Below are positions 53,405 through 64,000 of a stretch of DNA of 64,000 nt, piece after piece. The DNA comes from Whitmania pigra (taxonomy: Eukaryota > Annelida > Clitellata > Hirudinida > Haemopidae), in assembly GCA_021613335.1 (NCBI GenBank), contig JAJTWR010000308.1:172501-236500 (forward strand), read 5' to 3'. A program made the position numbers and the translations under genes. A model generated the notes under the pieces. The model saw only the letters and a program-made list of their open reading frames with translations, searched no databases and was not told the DNA's origin. Position 1 is the stretch's first letter, and each line of letters starts with the position of its first letter.

Positions 53405-56400
53405 ATGGCATCTCATGGAATCTTCTTGGCAATACCAACAAAGAGGACATGGGAGGTTGATTTCGTGAAACCTTTGAAATCCTTCATTCAGGAAACGTAC
53501 GGGGCTGGTGGAAATGTGGAGGACCATACCGCTGCTTTGAACGAATTAAACAAACTCAGAAATACTGTCATCTCAAAAGCTGGTGACAGGCACGAAAGTG
53601 CTCTTGAAGCCGTTTACCGGTATTTCTTTTATTTGCACCTGACGATTTAAAATTACCTTTAAAGATTCTGTAGTTAAATATGGAATAATTACTAACTTAA
53701 GTATCGCCGTTTTGCTAATATTTGGATTTTTGCATAACAAACATAATGAACTAAGTCTAAAAGTGAAATACAACTTAAAATATATGGATTTCAAAAGTGT
53801 GAAATCTTTTTATTTTGTGTGGTGAATATTTGACATGTCAGACTTAATATAACTTAACGTGGGTGGAATAAAACTTTTAGTCTCTCAATAAGGTTTATGT
53901 ATTAAAGATTGTTTTCTTTGTAGATATTATGATCAACTTGCTGTAATTGAAGGAAAGTTTCCAATTTCTGAAAATCAAGTTAGTGGTGCTTATTAGCTAT
54001 GATTTTTAATTGACTTCAATTTATTGTTTAATGCTCAACAACCTAAATGTTACTCTGGTTGTTAAAGTAAATGACAACAACTCACTTGGTTTTTTTAGAT
54101 GTCAATGGCATCGTTTCCTTACAGTTTTAAATTTTAAGAATAAGTTGGAAATAATATCAGATTTTTTACTATAAGTTGAGACTGCCTGACATCAGTGTTC
54201 TTCTGACTATTAACATGATTGGCACATGTTTAGAACAATTAAACTCAACCTAAAGGACTTAAAATTTAAATCTAAACTGTTTTATGAGATCATGATATTC
54301 TATTAAGTCATGTTTGCCTAGATTTAAATTTAATTCTAGGATTATCCTGTAAAGTACAGTAGGCATACCTATGTAAACTTGCTCATATATCATCATCTGC
54401 TGGCTTGAATGAATCATGTTTCTGTATTGGTATTATGACTCAAATTTGCAATTCAAATTACTCAAGGAGCCTTTCTTAATGCATAAATTTTATGATTGGT
54501 TTAAGTTATTCTAAATAAATTAACTTCTTATTAGCTTTATGCTGCTAGTCTGAGAATTCAAATGCATTTCTATTTCAGGTGAGAATCAGTTTCAAGTGGC
54601 AGGATGCCTTTGATAAAGAATCACTTTTTGGAGGAAAGAAGACATTATGTAAGCCTATGAATATGCTAATTATTGCATGTTAATGATTAATTATATTCTA
54701 TTTTAAATACCGTTCTATTTATATTCAGCCATCTCCTCGGGAGTGTACGAAAAGGCCTGCGTTTTGTTCAACGTGGCAGCCATCCAGAGCCAAGTGGCCG
54801 AAACTCAGAACCTTGGCAATGATGAGAGCTTGAGGCTTGCTGCCAAACTATTTCAGGTTGGAATTTCACTCTTGGAATCCACATCTTCTAAGTGTACCTC
54901 ACTTTTAGGCTTAATGTATTATGTTTGTTATGCACTTTGAAAGATCTACATGTCAATAATTTATGAAGCCATGCATTTCCAATGGAAAATATCAGTAGAA
55001 GTGAAGTGCTTGATTTATTTCCAGCAAGCGAGTGGAGTGTTGTCCTACATGAGGTCGAATGTTGTTTCTGGAATTCAATGCGACCCCACCCCGGATCTCC
55101 AACCCGACACCTTGAATGCCCTTTCTCAGCTCATGCTTGCCCAGGCTCAGGATTGCTTTGTCAGGAAGGCCATGAACGGTGAGAATGAACAATTCGTTTG
55201 GTACAACACGAGGTTTTCAATTTAGCTAAATATTAATATTGTCATTTGCATGAAATATTGAGTGCTTAGTAAAACAAAATACATTTTTGTTTCTCTTGCT
55301 TATTTTATAATTTCAAGCTTATTTCATTGTTTTAAGTCAGCAGAATTTCTGAGTTGTTGGAACAAATTGACGACCGGCCACAAAGCATTAATTATTTTCG
55401 TGTTACATTTTAACTTATTTAAACTTTGTTGTGAAACTGAAAATTTATAATTAATTCAGACAAAATGAAGCCAGCAGTAACAGCAAAGTTGGCCATGCAA
55501 TGCTCCGATTTGTATTCTGAAGCACTGAAGCTGCTACAGCTTGACTCAATCAGACAGCTGTGGCCAAAGGTGATTAACTGAATGATTAACTCGAAAAATG
55601 CTTTCCATTTTAATTTCCTGATGGTTCAGACTATTAAGCTTTGAATTCACATATCCAAAGGACAAATATTTCTGAAAATGTTTTGTTTTGCTATCCGTTG
55701 CAGGAGTGGATAAACAGTGTTGCTGGCAAACTGTCAGGTTACCATGCTGCAGCTGAATTCTATCAGAGTCAGGTTGCCAAAGAGAGCAAGGACTTCGGGG
55801 AAGAAATTTCCAGGCTGAGGGTAAGTGGATTTTTCATATATTTTGTCACCTGGAAGCAGAATATTAGAAGAAAAACAAACATTTTTTTATTTACATTATT
55901 TTGCCATTTAAGCGAATTGTGGCACATCTTAATCAATAAGAAATTTTTAAAATAAAGTTGATTAAAATATCGTGTTACATAAAAAAGCCAAAATAAATAA
56001 TCTGCAAGCACAAGCGAATTCATTTGCAGCGCTGCAAAGATCTGATTCTTGCCAGTGAGATGCGCAGCGGCTCTCAGTTCATCTTCCAAGATTTGCAGAA
56101 GAAAATCACCAAGTCCTTGGCCGAGGCAGAGAAGGACAACGACTTCATCTACCATGCGAGGGTTCCCGATGCTTCCTCTTTGGCACCCGTTGGAAAAGCT
56201 GTGGTAGCCAAGTTGATGCCCGTAAATGTGCCACTTAGCAGGCAATTCAAAGGTAGTTGTGAAATTGCTGGCTGAAATTACTTATTGGTCGTTAATTTTT
56301 TTTTATCAAAGTTAGAGGAGCTGAATAAAGTTTGTTTGTATTAAAAACTGTGGACTGTTATCGGAGAGTAACCCATGTTGGCTCGTTCAAATGTGTTTTT

Positions 56401-59400
56401 AAACAGATCTTAATTGGTGTTTCTAAGATTCCTTATTTTGTGTGGGCTCCAAGATTCTCATCAGTTGATGCATTGTTGTCGTTGTTTCTTAAGATCTCTT
56501 CGAAAAGATCGTTCCACTGGCTGTGCACCAGTCAGTTGTGGCCTGCGAGAACAGGAGAATGCTCGTCGTCAATTCAGAGATCGGCAGGCTGAGAGATGCC
56601 ACGCAACTCCTGAACAGGTTAATTTATCATCTGACTATTGGACCAGTTTATTAGCTGGATATTTAATTAAATCAACGTGTTAATTTATTAGCTGATTATT
56701 TAACTAATTTATTTGCCTGCTGTTGAACTAATTAGCTTAAGAGTTTGTCATGCATTTAAAAGCAATGATTATATTTAATGCTTTGAATACAAAGATAAAC
56801 AGGCTACAAGTGGAGCTAAATTACATTACCTAAATGTCATGCTATTTTCAAATTACTTCATAAACAAAAAAAACATAAGAAAAAACACTTGACACTGACA
56901 GCATCCTGGCTTCCTTGAACCTCCCAGCTGCCATCGAGGACCTTGGTGGGCAAGAAATACCAAAGTCCATGTCTGCCAAAGCTGCTGAGATAAAGCAGTA
57001 CGGAGGATTCGACTGCCTGGAGAAATTAATAAATGACCTGCCAGGCTTGCTCCAGAGGAACAAGGAAATTCTGGATGAGGTTTGTTCTCCATTTGTAGAA
57101 CTTATAGTACTCACAGTCTCAACTAGTGATGGCTAAAAAACAACATGGCTTTTATTATTTGAAAAAGAGCACATGAATGCAATGGCCTCAATAGAATGAA
57201 CAGTAAGATGTCACAATGACGTCAAAGCGGTGATAACAACCATTAATCTCAAATAGTCATGTGATTTTGTTTTCCTTGCAGAGTGATCGAATGTTGAACG
57301 AAGAGGAAGCCTCGGACAGTCAGCTGAGGAACCAATTCAAAGAGAGATGGAATCGTACCCCATCCTCCAAGCTCACTGAGTCTATAAGGAGTGAGGCTGC
57401 CAAATACAGGACGATAATCAACAATGCCATCAATGCTGATGCTGTCGTGAGGGAGCGCTTCAGCAAGCACAGAGATGACATCATGCTTCTGAGCCAATCA
57501 GATGTTAGATGTTCAGGGCTTGAAGTTGTTCAGTTTATATTACTTTTTATTAATAATCTAGAGTTTCTTAGTTAAAGTTTTGTTCATAATTTTTAATGTC
57601 CTTCTGGTGAATCGACAACATTGTGATGTGTAGTTAGTGTTGTTTAGAATGATTGCACCTCTTTGTATTGTGATTGAATTGTGCTCTTTTTTAGGGTGAC
57701 ATTCAATCCAGTCTCCCTTCCTCTGGACCAAATGCCTCTCTTCAAAGCCATCCGGCAGTGTTGGAGCTTCGCTCTCTCCTGAAGAATGTTGAGAACTTGA
57801 AATCAGCCAGGGACCAGTTGGAGAATGAAATAAAAAATGCCTCTCTTAATGACATGGGTAGGTAATCTTGTGATGCCTTCAATTTTAGAAATGCTTTCTT
57901 TTAATGTTCACGTTTTGTCCAAATTTCTTTGTAGCGGGTCAGTTTCTATCAGCTCTGTTGAAGGATGGTGCAATTGATGAAGAGTCCCTGTCATCGCAAA
58001 AGTTGGACAGCATTTATGGAACCATGAGGGAAAGAGTATCCGAGAGTATCAGAGGACAAGAAGATTTGCTGCAGAAGATTCAGGTGATTGTTTCATTCTG
58101 GAATGTTCTTTTTAAAGTACTGCAGTTGCTAAGAGTTAATGGTGTTCATATCTAGCAATTTTTACTTTGGTTCATTTAGCTATTCTAATTTATTTTTTGC
58201 TTTTTAGACCACTAACAATGAATTTTCTGAAGCCAAAGTTCAAAACACTTCTGGTGTTGCCAGAGAAGAGAAATTAAAAAATCTTGCATCTGCTTATGAC
58301 AGCTTTACTGAACTCAAAGGAAACTTAGAGGAAGGAACTAAGGTCAGTTACATTTAATTTAAGCTATAACCAGTACAATAACAACATGTTATGTGATTGA
58401 TTTGGTTTAGTATTTTTATTTTGTAGGGACAATCTTATCATACTGATAATTCTTGTTTTGCAGTTTTATAACGACCTAACTGTAATTCTGGTCAAGTTCC
58501 AATCCAAAGTGAGTGACTTCTGCTTTGCCAGAAAGACAGAGAAAGAAGAATTGTTGAAGGACCTGTCAGCTGGCATTGCCAGACAATCAACTGCTCCCAC
58601 ACCAGTGGCCCCAGCCTATCAGAAGCCAGGTGCTAATATTGTAACAACTGACCGATTTTGCAAATGAACTTTTAATTAGATTGAGCCTAAAAAAGATTTG
58701 GTTATTCTTGAGTTTTGGCTTTTGTTAATTGGCATGGGTGTTTTGTTAATATTTTTGTTTACCTGATTATGCTTTGTCACCACCAATTCGGGCACAAGCA
58801 ACTCGGCTTGCCAATTAAACGTGAATTTATAACTCATCCAGAAGAAACCATCCAAAAACCTGAACCTCCTAAGAGGCCACCTCCTCCTAAAATCACCCCA
58901 AGTGCTCCAGGTATCTTCAGACTTTTTCAACAAAAAAATCTCAAATTTACAATGGGACAGCAGTTGTGATGGTGGTGACCTATTTTTTATGGCTTGGTTA
59001 CTTATGTTTCGTGCTTTTGAGTTTGGCTTTTTGGTTTGGTATCTTTTTATTAGTTTGAGAGGTATAATTATACGATTAAAACCCTCATAAAATTATTAGC
59101 AGAAGCCCCGATACCCACCCCAAGGAGTTCAATACCTCAGGCGAGTGCGGGTCAAGAACTGCCCCCTCCGCAGGCTGCTGCCAATTACCCAGGTAATTCA
59201 ACACAAAATTCTTCACCAAACACCTTTTAAAATGGCTTATGTTGTAGGTCAAGCTCAAGTACCACCATATCCAACATCTTTTTCCTCTATGCCCTATCCT
59301 GCTTTTCCAGCTCCTGTACCAAACACTTACAATCCATACTACCAACCATATCCCCAGGCCTATCCACCACAGCCATACCCCCAGTATAACCCTACTTACC

Positions 59401-59459
59401 CACCACAGTATCCCAACTATCCTGCCCAGCAGCAGTATCCTGGCTATCAACCAAGATGA
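53405..59459 (+). CDS. PDCD6IP: ALIX / PDCD6-interacting protein (ESCRT accessory)
   Basis: Links ESCRT-I and ESCRT-III in multivesicular body sorting, cytokinesis and membrane repair. Exons: 53405-53619, 53924-53978, 54579-54648, 54729-54856, 55025-55178, 55460-55569, 55704-55820, 56030-56252, 56494-56617, 56902-57079, 57282-57503, 57695-57857, 57935-58083, 58208-58342, 58464-58640, 58799-58910, 59103-59192, 59248-59459, giving 877 residues (human 868). The Bro1 domain (about 1-360) has [36 protein letters not shown] and [20 protein letters not shown]. The V domain (about 360-700) has [30 protein letters not shown] and AKEGTK-like [15 protein letters not shown]. The Pro/Tyr-rich tail keeps PSAP (774-777), the TSG101-binding motif, and a PPKRPPPP stretch, and ends in PY repeats. 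The junction 58640/58799 is fixed by phase but has an unusual acceptor. Confidence 0.94.
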
Positions 59460-59707
59460 AAAACAAGCATCCACCGTTGCATTTAGCTTGGTCTTAAATT
59501 CTCTTTAACATTACTAGACTTTTTAATGGTTTCCTAAACAGAATCTTGAAATCATAACATTTGCTGATTCCATAACACAATCATTTCTGTCTTATTTAAA
59601 TAAATAAATGTTTGGCTTAACAAATAAAAATATATTGAATTAAATTCAAAAGGTCTAAAATTTAAACATCAGTTATGTTAGAAACAACAGTCGATCAAAA
59701 CAAATTA
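59460..59707. other. Convergent 3' ends of ALIX and the dsRBD gene
   Basis: Only 248 bp separate the two stop codons. An ALIX AATAAA sits near 59601. The 3' UTRs may overlap. Confidence 0.5.
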
Positions 59708-62539
59708 TTACTTATTGGATTGCATGCTAGAGTCTGTGCTTTGGTAGCTCCATTGGTTAAAGAACCCAGAATTAGAGTAATAGCCTTGATAGCTTGGAGG
59801 TTGACATTGCTGTCCTGCATAATAGCTTGGTTGTGCATTGCCCAGGCCTGGGTACTGAACTGCTTGAGTGGAAGGTGGTGGTGGGGGGGGTGGCGGTGGA
59901 GCTACCACATTGAACTGCTCGCTGCTCCAAGTCGATTCTGCCTGAGTTCCAGGGAATGAAGGTGGATCTGTCTGTCTGCCGTAACTCCCCCACGAATAGT
60001 TTGGGTTTTGTTCGCCTGAATTCCAGAAATAATTGGAAGACTTCTGAGGACTTTCTCCAGACCATGACTTGTTCTGGTTCCACTGTTTGTTCTGATCATT
60101 CACATACCAACTGCCAGGTGTTTGCTGAGATGCTCCCTGAAAGACTTGAGGACTTGACCTTGTGTTGAAGGCCCTTTGTGGAGGTGGACCATTTTGAATA
60201 CCAGGATTTCTATTGGGCAGCCTCCTTTTATCTTCGTAAGGCCTGTGTCGATTTTGGTTGCCCCAACTAGAGGGTGGCATTCCTCTTGAATTGTTAAACC
60301 TGTCTCTTGGAGGACCTTCAAGACCCCTTCTGGGAGGGGGCAGCCTCGCAGAAACACCTCTTCCGTGCCTTCCTCCCATGGGTCCTTCTGAGTCGTGTCC
60401 TGATCTCGGGCCAAGCACCGACTCCACGATCATATCTAGCTCATCTAGTACTGCATTAACTCCTTCCGGATGGCCTAATCGCTTACCTCTGTTTTCAGGG
60501 TTGTTGCTGAACAAGTGGCTTGGAAGATTTAGACCAAGCTGCTGATTGACCATTTTGAGCATATCTTTGCGACTCATATCCTTATTCACCAACTTCATGA
60601 GATCCACTGGACCTTTCTGAGATCTTATGGAATAAGATTCTGGGATGTTGTCAGATTCTAACAACTCCTGGAGTAGTTTGTTTTTTGTTTCTTCATCTTC
60701 CTCGCTCCATGCACCTAGATCTCTGAGTACCTTTTCTGCTACCTCCAGTTTGGCCATCCTCTTATTCTTGCCAACGGAAACATAATCTTTGCCGTCGACA
60801 GTCACACCGATGGTGAATGCCGTGATGCAAGTATTTTTCAACGGAGTTTCTGCAAGGACTTTGTATTCTAATGAGGGTCTCATGTCATTGAGTTTCGTAA
60901 GTGCAGACCTAAAATTCTCCAAAATAAACTTTGGTCTTTCAGACAGTCTTTTAATGTCTCTCGCTTTCTTCTTTTCTTCGATTTCCTTAATTTTTTTGTC
61001 ATAGATTCCACTTTTCATCAAGGCATCTATAACAGCCTCTGCTACATTAGCTTTAGCAAGCTTTTTACTGGTTCCTTCATATTCGTAGATTTGCCCCTCG
61101 ATCTGCACTTGGGCAGTAAATTTGGAATCGCTTTCCGGTCTATCTGATTGGTAAGGGAAGCTGAACTTAACATCTGGATACAATTCATGGATCTCTCTGA
61201 GAGGGTTCTTAGTGGATTTTGAAAAATCAGTTCTTGTGGCTCTTTCTTCCAGTTTTGTTTTGTACCATCTCCAGATTTGTTCATCACCTTCGTATACAGG
61301 CATGCCATCTAGAAATTAAAATGCCAACACTTAAGTCGTGAGTGGTCGATAAAATGTTTTCTTAAATAACCTTCTAGAACTCCAAATTCCATTTTGTAAA
61401 GTTCTTTCAGTGCTTCCCTGGCTGCTCTAGCTTTTGCCAGCCTTTTGTTCGGTCCAGAACCCTTAAATTCACTCCCACCTACGTTGGTCGACATGACAAA
61501 AAAGATCTTGTGGTTGTCATATACAGCAGACACCAATTCATAAGTGGTTTCTGGATGAAGTTCAGACAGAATGGAAATGGTGTTCTTTCCAACCAGATGT
61601 TGGTTTTCATCTTCCAGATCAAACACAAGAGATTCCATCCATTCGTCGTCATCTTCTTCTGCGTCGACTTCTGATTTTCCTTCTATGAAATTGTAATACA
61701 GATTCGAGCGCCTGTCAAAGTTGTCGGAAGTGAAATCATTCCAGTTATAAGATTCATCTTCAGGATTGTGGGGCTCTTCTGTGAGTTGCAACAATTTTCC
61801 CTTGGACATCAATGCATTCTCAGCTGCCATGCTTCTTGCTTTCTTTTTTGAAAATCCAATTCCCTGGAAAGTCTTCAATTTGAAAAATAAATAAGATTGA
61901 TTTTGATGGCACAATGCAGAAACATTTATAACAGGTGTGAGATGACAATGTTGACATGAAGTAAAATGTTTTTTTTAGAGGATTACAATTATAAATCAGG
62001 GACCTTAAAAAAATTGTAGTTGAATAATAATTTATGTGTTGTTTATTAAGCAGTATCTTAAAAACCAGGCATAACAGAAATATATGCTATTGTAGACAAC
62101 AATTAGTCAGCTGCAAATAATTTCATACTGTAATGAATCCATCATCAACATTTTTCTACTAATGCTCTAAGTTTTGCAGTTTTGCCTAATGAAGGGCACG
62201 CTGCATTGAGTGGCATTTCTGTGCTTCGTTCATGGAGCATAAATAGTAAACGCTGAAAGTAGACGTTTGAATGGTAAACTAATCGGCTACCTTTCCATCG
62301 ATGTTAATTTCCATAACGTAGACCTTTCCTCCTTCGCCATCGAATAAGTATCGTCCGATCAATTTGTAATCGCTGATTTGCACCTCCGGATGGATATTCG
62401 CCAAGAGATCGCATGCAGTACTCCTCTTCTGCCGTTTCTTTCCATCTATTTACGACATATCACGCATTACAACATAAATGTGGTGAGATTAACTGAACGT
62501 CAAACAACCTTTGTTGACATCGGCCATTTTCATTTTCAT
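59708..62539 (-). CDS. Protein with four dsRNA-binding domains and a low-complexity tail
   Basis: Predicted dsRNA-binding protein. Exons: 62539-62509, 62445-62291, 61872-61371, 61308-59708, giving 762 residues. Four dsRBD copies lie at about 18-85, 158-225, 262-329 and 362-429. Each keeps the basic third-helix signature: FSKKKARSMAAENAL, PNKRLAKARAAREAL, TSKKLAKANVAEAVI and KNKRMAKLEVAEKVL. An acidic linker (EEDDDEWMESLVFDLEDEN) separates the first two. Residues from about 500 on are Pro/Gln/Asn/Gly/Tyr-rich with RG motifs and a nine-proline run. The last two dsRBDs recall ILF3/STRBP and ADAR, but no DZF, deaminase or helicase domain is present, so I do not assign a name. Three in-frame ATGs open the frame; the first (62539) is used. 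Confidence 0.85.
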
Positions 62540-63853
62540 TTTATCCTGAATGGTTTAACTAAACAAACTGATTGAACTCGTGTCATTATAAAGCCTAAAG
62601 ACACTTTGCTTTAATAATTTTATCAATGCAATTAACATATTTAAACATTATCAAATTTCAAACACTGCTCTAAGTTATATCCGTGGAATTATGAAAACAT
62701 TATGGAATCACCTGATCGCGGCTCAAATCATTTTGTTAGAATTGACACTCAAAACAGATATTTTTATCGTGCAAATAGCGTGCACAAATACTTAAAAATC
62801 TAACTTAGTAAATCTGTTAAGGTAAAAAACATCATTTGCACTTCTACTTGAAATTAAAGTCGTTATTACAAGCTTATGCAAAAAGCTGTCTAGCTTATGA
62901 CTGTCCTACATTTAAAAATAAACTATGATATTAATCATTTTTGGCATAATTGCCAGAGTTCGCAAAGACTAATGTTCTTTTTGACCTTCAAATGAGTTTA
63001 TTCCTGAGCTGCATCCTGAGCAAAACTTCATCTTGCGGTCTTGCTGCTTAGTCAGATTTTGTAAAACAATTTGCTGAAGCGAGCCAATGTTTTGAATTAT
63101 TATAATTGAATTATTATTGGTTATTGTATTGCTATTTTTCAATATTCTCAACAACTTAGTTATGAACTGACAATAGCCATCCCAGGCCTCGATTAGGGAA
63201 TCAGTGGTGATCGTCAGTAATACCAACTAAGCATTAGGATGCTTTTTTTAGTCAAGTCAGATGAAAATTATCATACGAAAAAGGTATTTCGTCCTTCACA
63301 AATATTTTCATTGTTTTGATGTAAGCCCATATCTGCTTAGAGGTGCCCGATGGCTTAGCTTAAAGTGAGAGTGGTAGTATGAATTTTGTTGCAGGAGCCT
63401 TCACACTTTCATCGGTTTAAGTATTCCTTCACTTGTGATTTCACCTGAAATTCATCGGAGGAGATTTTTGAAGGGCAAAATTTGATAATCATCTAAATTG
63501 CCGCCTAGGAAGTTTATGTGAGTTGTTTTGATCGTCACCAAATGGAAGTTAGTTATGTAAAAGGAATCTAAGTCCGATTTTTTGTTTTGACTGTAATTAG
63601 GAGATGACGACGAAGAAGAGCAGTTTTATTAGTGTAGTCGTGCATGGTTAATAGAGAATATTGTGCAAAGAGAGTAAAAGATAATGCATTTATCATTTTA
63701 TTGCAATTGGTTAAAAATTTTAGTGCACTGCATTTGTGAATCTGAATAAAGTCTAAACTCATCAGTTTGAAGTTCGCCCTAGGCTTTAAGTAGCACGTCG
63801 CGTTAATTTTCATGCGAGTTCTATTTCAGTTAACACTGCTCTGTCTCTGAATC
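62540..63853. other. Intergenic region before the last gene
   Basis: AT-rich sequence with no recognised exon or repeat. It probably contains the divergent promoters of the dsRBD gene and the gene starting at 63854. Confidence 0.4.
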
Positions 63854-63952
63854 ATGGAAAGGATCTTAAACTGGTCGAAAGAAGATGTCAAAAAGGTGTC
63901 CTTCTGGACTGAATGCACCTGCGAACTTCTTGCAACAACCATTCTAATGGCG
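63854..63952 (+). CDS. First coding exon of a possible membrane channel (partial, runs off the window)
   Basis: ATG at 63854 opens 33 codons ending ATG GCG at a good donor, GTGAGC (63953). The peptide begins MERILNWSKEDVKKVSFW and ends CELLATTILMA. A short basic cytoplasmic head followed by FW..C..ELLAT.ILM looks like the start of the first transmembrane helix of aquaporins. The following exons are outside the window, so the family is a guess. Confidence 0.4.
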
Positions 63953-64000
63953 GTGAGCTGAGGACATTGTGCATTTTCTTCATGGATTGCTTTTCCATTT

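Overview
The window is nuclear DNA of an invertebrate animal. It is AT-rich, its genes are split by spliceosomal introns (most of 50-700 bp), and trinucleotide microsatellites and minisatellites are common between genes. The gene set is metazoan: a Pi-class GST, an AP180/CALM clathrin adaptor, a Cys-loop anion channel, a stargazin-like TARP, CDK4/6, ALIX, a REDD1/DDIT4 homologue and a Rab33 GTPase. A Pi-class GST argues against an insect, but I cannot name the phylum. I traced every exon by hand from conserved protein sequence, splice signals and reading phase.

Layout. 293-1605 (-): GST Pi. 4539-8860 (+): AP180/PICALM. 9600-10090: decayed retroelement. 11052-12279 (+): TYW3. 12739-25218 (-): Cys-loop receptor whose first intron (about 7.6 kb) holds microsatellites and a short gag-only LTR element. 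29171-30038 (+): Rab33. 30.0-37.7 kb: gene desert with microsatellites. 37709-38820 (-): DDIT4-like. 38.9-44.3 kb: second gene-poor block. 44306-46815 (+): TARP/CACNG. 49311-51766 (+): CDK4/6. 53405-59459 (+): ALIX. 59708-62539 (-): protein with four dsRNA-binding domains. 63854 to the edge (+): first exon of what may be a membrane channel.

The genes are independent transcription units, with no operon-like spacing. Loose themes are membrane traffic (AP180, Rab33, ALIX), neuronal signalling (Cys-loop receptor, TARP) and stress or growth control (GST, DDIT4, CDK4/6). TYW3 and the receptor converge tail to tail, as do ALIX and the dsRBD gene.

The most unusual general signal is a relaxed 5' splice site. 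In my models about 26 of 69 donors read GTT and another 5 read GTC, so the usual purine at intron position +3 is often missing. Other points of interest are the gag-only element with TG...CA direct repeats, the altered pore lining of the Cys-loop receptor, a GC-AG intron in the TARP gene, and a GST start codon that appears to be split by an intron.
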